DNA of 64,000 bases from Nannocystis sp. RBIL2 (GTDB lineage Bacteria; Myxococcota_A; Polyangia; Nannocystales; Nannocystaceae): contig NZ_JAPNJW010000001.1 of the NCBI RefSeq assembly GCF_026626745.1, forward strand, positions 2,898,001-2,962,000. The letters are read 5' to 3'. Below, one piece after another: positions 61,614-64,000 of this stretch; positions within the stretch are counted from its first letter, which is position 1; every line of letters begins with the position of its first letter. A program made the translations under genes and the position numbers. Under the pieces are notes generated by a model that was not told where the DNA came from, searched no databases, and saw nothing but the letters and a program-made list of their open reading frames with translations.

Positions 61614-63029
61614 ATGGAGGCGATGTTCCACGGACTCACGACGACGACCGGAGTCCTGCTCGTCGTCTCGCTCCTCATCGCGTTCGGGTTCGAGTTCGTC
61701 AACGGCTTCCACGACACGGCCAACGCGGTGGCGACGGTGATCTACACCCGCTCTCTGCGGCCGTGGACGGCCGTCATCCTGTCGGGGATCTGCAACTTCC
61801 TCGGGGTGTTCGTCGGCGGGCTCGCGGTCGCGCTGAGCATCATCCACCTCCTGCCGATCGAGCTGCTGGTGTCGAGCGGGGTCGGCCTCGGCCTGGCGAT
61901 GATCCTGTCGCTGCTGCTGGCGGCGACGCTGTGGAACCTGGGCACCTGGTACTTCGGCCTGCCGTCGTCGAGCTCGCACACGATGATCGGCGCGATCCTG
62001 GGCGTCGGCATCGCCAACTCGATGCTGCCGGGCCACGAATTCGGCGCCGGCGTCAATTGGGCCAAGGTGTCCGACGTCGGCATGGCGCTGCTGCTGTCGC
62101 CGCTGATCGGCTTCACCCTCGCGGCGCTGCTGCTGCTGGCGGCGAAGCGGCTGATCCGCGACCCGCAGCTGTACCGCGCGCCGCTCGGCTCGCGCCCGCC
62201 GCCGCCGTGGATCCGCGGCATCCTCATCTTCACCTGCACCGGCGTCAGCTTCGCCCACGGCTCCAACGACGGCCAGAAGGGCGTCGGCCTGGTGATGCTG
62301 ATCCTGATGGGCATCGTCCCGGCCGGGTTTGCCATCAACCTGGCGCTGAGCGAGCCGCAGATGCGCGAGGCCAGCGCGGCGGTGGTGACGATCCACGACG
62401 CGCTCGGCTCGGCCGCGACCTCGGCCCCCGACGTGCGGGCCAAGCTCGACGAGGTCGAGGACGAGCTGCAGTCGCTCAAGGCCACGCTCGGCACCGCGTC
62501 GCGGCCCGAGCAGGTGCCGGCCGAGCAGCGCTTCGCGGTCCGCCGCGACGTGCTGCTGATCGACTCGACGCTGAAGAAGCTCGACCAGTCGGGCGCGCTG
62601 GTGCTGCCCAAGGAACAGGCCAAGCAGGTCAAAGAGGCGCGCGCCGACCTGCGCGAGCTGACCGACTACGCACCCAACTGGGTGCTTTTTTGTGTCGCGC
62701 TGTCGCTGGGCATCGGCACGATGGTCGGCTGGAAGCGCATCGTCGTGACCGTGGGCGAGAAGATCGGCAAGGAGCACCTGACCTACGCGCAGGGCGCCTC
62801 GGCCGAGCTGGTGGCGATGAGCACGATCGGGATCTCCGCCGGCCTCGGCCTGCCGGTCAGCACCACGCACGTGCTGTCGTCGGGGGTCGCAGGCACCATG
62901 GTCGCCCAGCGCGCCGGGCTGCAGGCGGCGACGGTGCTGAAGATCGCGTCGGCGTGGGTGCTGACGCTGCCGGCCTCGATGCTGCTGGCCGGGGTGCTGT
63001 TCCTGGTGTTCCGCGCGATGCTCTGTTAG
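61614..63029 (+). CDS. Low-affinity inorganic phosphate transporter, PiT family
   Basis: This 471-residue inner-membrane symporter has both PiT signatures: GFEFVNGFHDTANAVATVIY near the N-terminus and TCTGVSFAHGSNDGQKGVGL after the middle. About ten TM helices surround a charged cytoplasmic loop (residues about 255-345, coiled). VAMSTIGISAGLGLPVSTTH is the distal repeat of the first signature. It imports metal-phosphate with protons. The start ATG has GAGGAGAA upstream, and the three-repeat Pho box precedes it. It is larger than soluble-loop-free PiT proteins because of the central loop. Confidence 0.93.
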   Translation: MEAMFHGLTTTTGVLLVVSLLIAFGFEFVNGFHDTANAVATVIYTRSLRPWTAVILSGICNFLGVFVGGLAVALSIIHLLPIELLVSSGVGLGLAMILSLLLAATLWNLGTWYFGLPSSSSHTMIGAILGVGIANSMLPGHEFGAGVNWAKVSDVGMALLLSPLIGFTLAALLLLAAKRLIRDPQLYRAPLGSRPPPPWIRGILIFTCTGVSFAHGSNDGQKGVGLVMLILMGIVPAGFAINLALSEPQMREASAAVVTIHDALGSAATSAPDVRAKLDEVEDELQSLKATLGTASRPEQVPAEQRFAVRRDVLLIDSTLKKLDQSGALVLPKEQAKQVKEARADLRELTDYAPNWVLFCVALSLGIGTMVGWKRIVVTVGEKIGKEHLTYAQGASAELVAMSTIGISAGLGLPVSTTHVLSSGVAGTMVAQRAGLQAATVLKIASAWVLTLPASMLLAGVLFLVFRAMLC

Positions 63030-63081
63030 CGCGGCGCCGCGCCCGGGCGAGCGGCTACAATGCGCGCCGGAGGTCGCTTCG

Positions 63082-63366
63082 ATGCGCAACAGGTCCTCGC
63101 TCCTCGTGCCCGTGTTCGCCGTCGCGGCTGTGGCTTGCGACAAGTCGACCACGCCGCCCGACGCCAACGTCGGCGGCACCTACGTCGTCACCCGCGACAC
63201 GCCCTTCTTCGACAGCGGCTGCGAACAGGACCGCCTCGGCGACGGCAAGCTGCGCAAGAAGACCCGCTTCACTCTGGTCGCCGCCCGCCCCGGCTGCTGG
63301 ACGATCAAGCTCGACGACGAGGACGAGACCTACATCGTGCCGACGCAACACGTGCGCGCCGAGTGA
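63082..63366 (+). CDS. Small lipoprotein
   Basis: This 94-residue protein starts MRNRSSLLVPVFAVAAVACD with the lipobox Cys at 19. A short beta-rich domain with a likely Cys pair follows (DSGCEQDRLGDGKLRKKTRF, ARPGCWTIKLDDEDETYIVP). GGAGG lies 7 bases before the ATG. It is 52 bases after the phosphate transporter stop and may be read from the same promoter. No family is recognised. Confidence 0.7.
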   Translation: MRNRSSLLVPVFAVAAVACDKSTTPPDANVGGTYVVTRDTPFFDSGCEQDRLGDGKLRKKTRFTLVAARPGCWTIKLDDEDETYIVPTQHVRAE

Positions 63367-63796
63367 GGCCGTCGCGTCGGCCGCCGCGCCGCGGGTCGCT
63401 ACGACCGATTCTTGCACCGCATCACTGCACGCGATGACTCGGTTCGTCGCGGCCGCCCGACCGCGGACGAGCGAGCGACCACTCTTCCCGTCGCCCGCTC
63501 GGTGACATGCGTCGTCCGCCCGGCTGCGAGGCGCGACCGCCTCGGCCGCCGCAGCCAAGGCCGCTGACGAGGCGGCGCGTGCCGCTCTCTCGCCGAGCAC
63601 CAGGCAGGGCTCGCATCGAATCGGCCTGCATCTCGCGGAGCGCCGACGCTCGATCGCTGCGCGCCGGCCCGTCACTGCGGCTCGCCGCGTGGTCCGCGGC
63701 ACAGCGGCGAGGCGCCCGCGGTAGCCGGACGCGGACTTGGTTTCAGACTTCCCCCGGGACGTCGCGGCTGCCGCGGCTCCAGGGGGCAAAAGCGAG
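63367..63796. other. Spacer without a recognised gene
   Basis: About 430 bases. Ala-rich frames exist on both strands, but none has a convincing start, ribosome site or family. Confidence 0.4.
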
Positions 63797-64000
63797 ATGG
63801 TGCGACGCATGTGCTTGGCTGTGGGCGCGGCCGGTCTCCTGGCCATTGGGACAGCTTGCGACCTGGCCGCCGCGCCGCCGCCTCCGCCGCCCTGCGGCGC
63901 GCCGGACGACGCGCCGTGCCCGTTCGGGACCCAGTGCGAGGACGACCCCGACGACGACTGCGACCCGCTGCGCGCCGCCTGCCCCGGCCGCTGCGAGGCG
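63797..64000 (+). CDS. Cys-rich lipoprotein, N-terminal part
   Basis: The last 68 codons of the window begin MVRRMCLAVGAAGLLAIGTA with a lipobox Cys at 21. A Pro run and a Cys-rich module (PCGAPDDAPCPFGTQCEDDP, DCDPLRAACPGRCEA) resemble small disulfide modules of secreted myxobacterial proteins. The C-terminus lies outside the window. Confidence 0.65.
   Translation, partial: MVRRMCLAVGAAGLLAIGTACDLAAAPPPPPPCGAPDDAPCPFGTQCEDDPDDDCDPLRAACPGRCEA

Overview
The window is high-GC DNA from a predatory or soil myxobacterium, most probably Nannocystaceae (Nannocystis-like). This rests on several traits: lipoproteins with Ser/Thr/Gly linkers after the lipobox, a 15-copy myxobacterial cysteine-rich repeat protein, a sigma factor/zinc-finger Ser-Thr kinase pair, AgmX-type and VIT/VWA surface proteins, and many solitary secreted proteins. 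No rRNA, tRNA, CRISPR array or replication origin was recognised.

Layout. 0-2.8 kb: end of a beta-helix protein, a small membrane protein, a broken VWA-like (DUF2201) gene, a dispersed repeat (copy A) and a RebB-like fragment. 2.8-10.4 kb: intact redox/stress block, with a PaoABC-type aldehyde dehydrogenase operon, a triple-BON protein, a translationally coupled peroxiredoxin/DsbA-like pair and a formaldehyde-type zinc dehydrogenase. 10.4-16 kb: a gene graveyard (beta-propeller, alpha/beta-hydrolase, c-type haem protein and radical SAM remnants, repeat copy B) around one intact divergent module, alcohol dehydrogenase/TetR, whose spacer is rich in palindromes. 16-18 kb: Cys-rich repeat lipoprotein. 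19-20.4 kb: an intact IS3-family element just upstream of a HEAT-like gene. 22-26.1 kb: a damaged membrane protein gene, then the most interesting locus, three ATGA-coupled genes for a haem-oxygenase-like di-iron enzyme fused to a cupin, a Rieske protein and a FeeM/autoinducer-synthase-like N-acyltransferase, with a membrane protein gene upstream. 26-31 kb: dead integrase, small lipoproteins, zincin and leucine-rich remnants, and an orphan SUKH-like protein. 31.5-36.3 kb: phosphatidylserine decarboxylase, lipoprotein, and the sigma factor/kinase operon. 36.4-44.8 kb: more fragments among large secreted proteins, notably a VIT + P-domain + VWA + AgmX-like protein. 44.9-54.6 kb: class III nucleotidyl cyclase, PAS-STAS regulator, lipoprotein hydrolase with TetR regulator, DUF1993 protein, PP2C-like protein and a dead sigma-factor copy. 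54.7-64 kb: MacAB-like tripartite efflux operon, a HEAT plus two-TM membrane protein, two coupled lipoproteins, a phosphate transporter behind a three-repeat Pho box, and small lipoproteins.

Working together. The coupled genes define clear units: PaoABC-like oxidation, peroxide/disulfide defence, the di-iron/Rieske/acyltransferase pathway, sigma-kinase signalling and MacAB-like export. Between them lie truncated, frameshifted pieces of typical myxobacterial families, showing heavy past rearrangement. Short palindromes built on TGTCC-loop-GGACA recur at gene ends, often between convergent genes.
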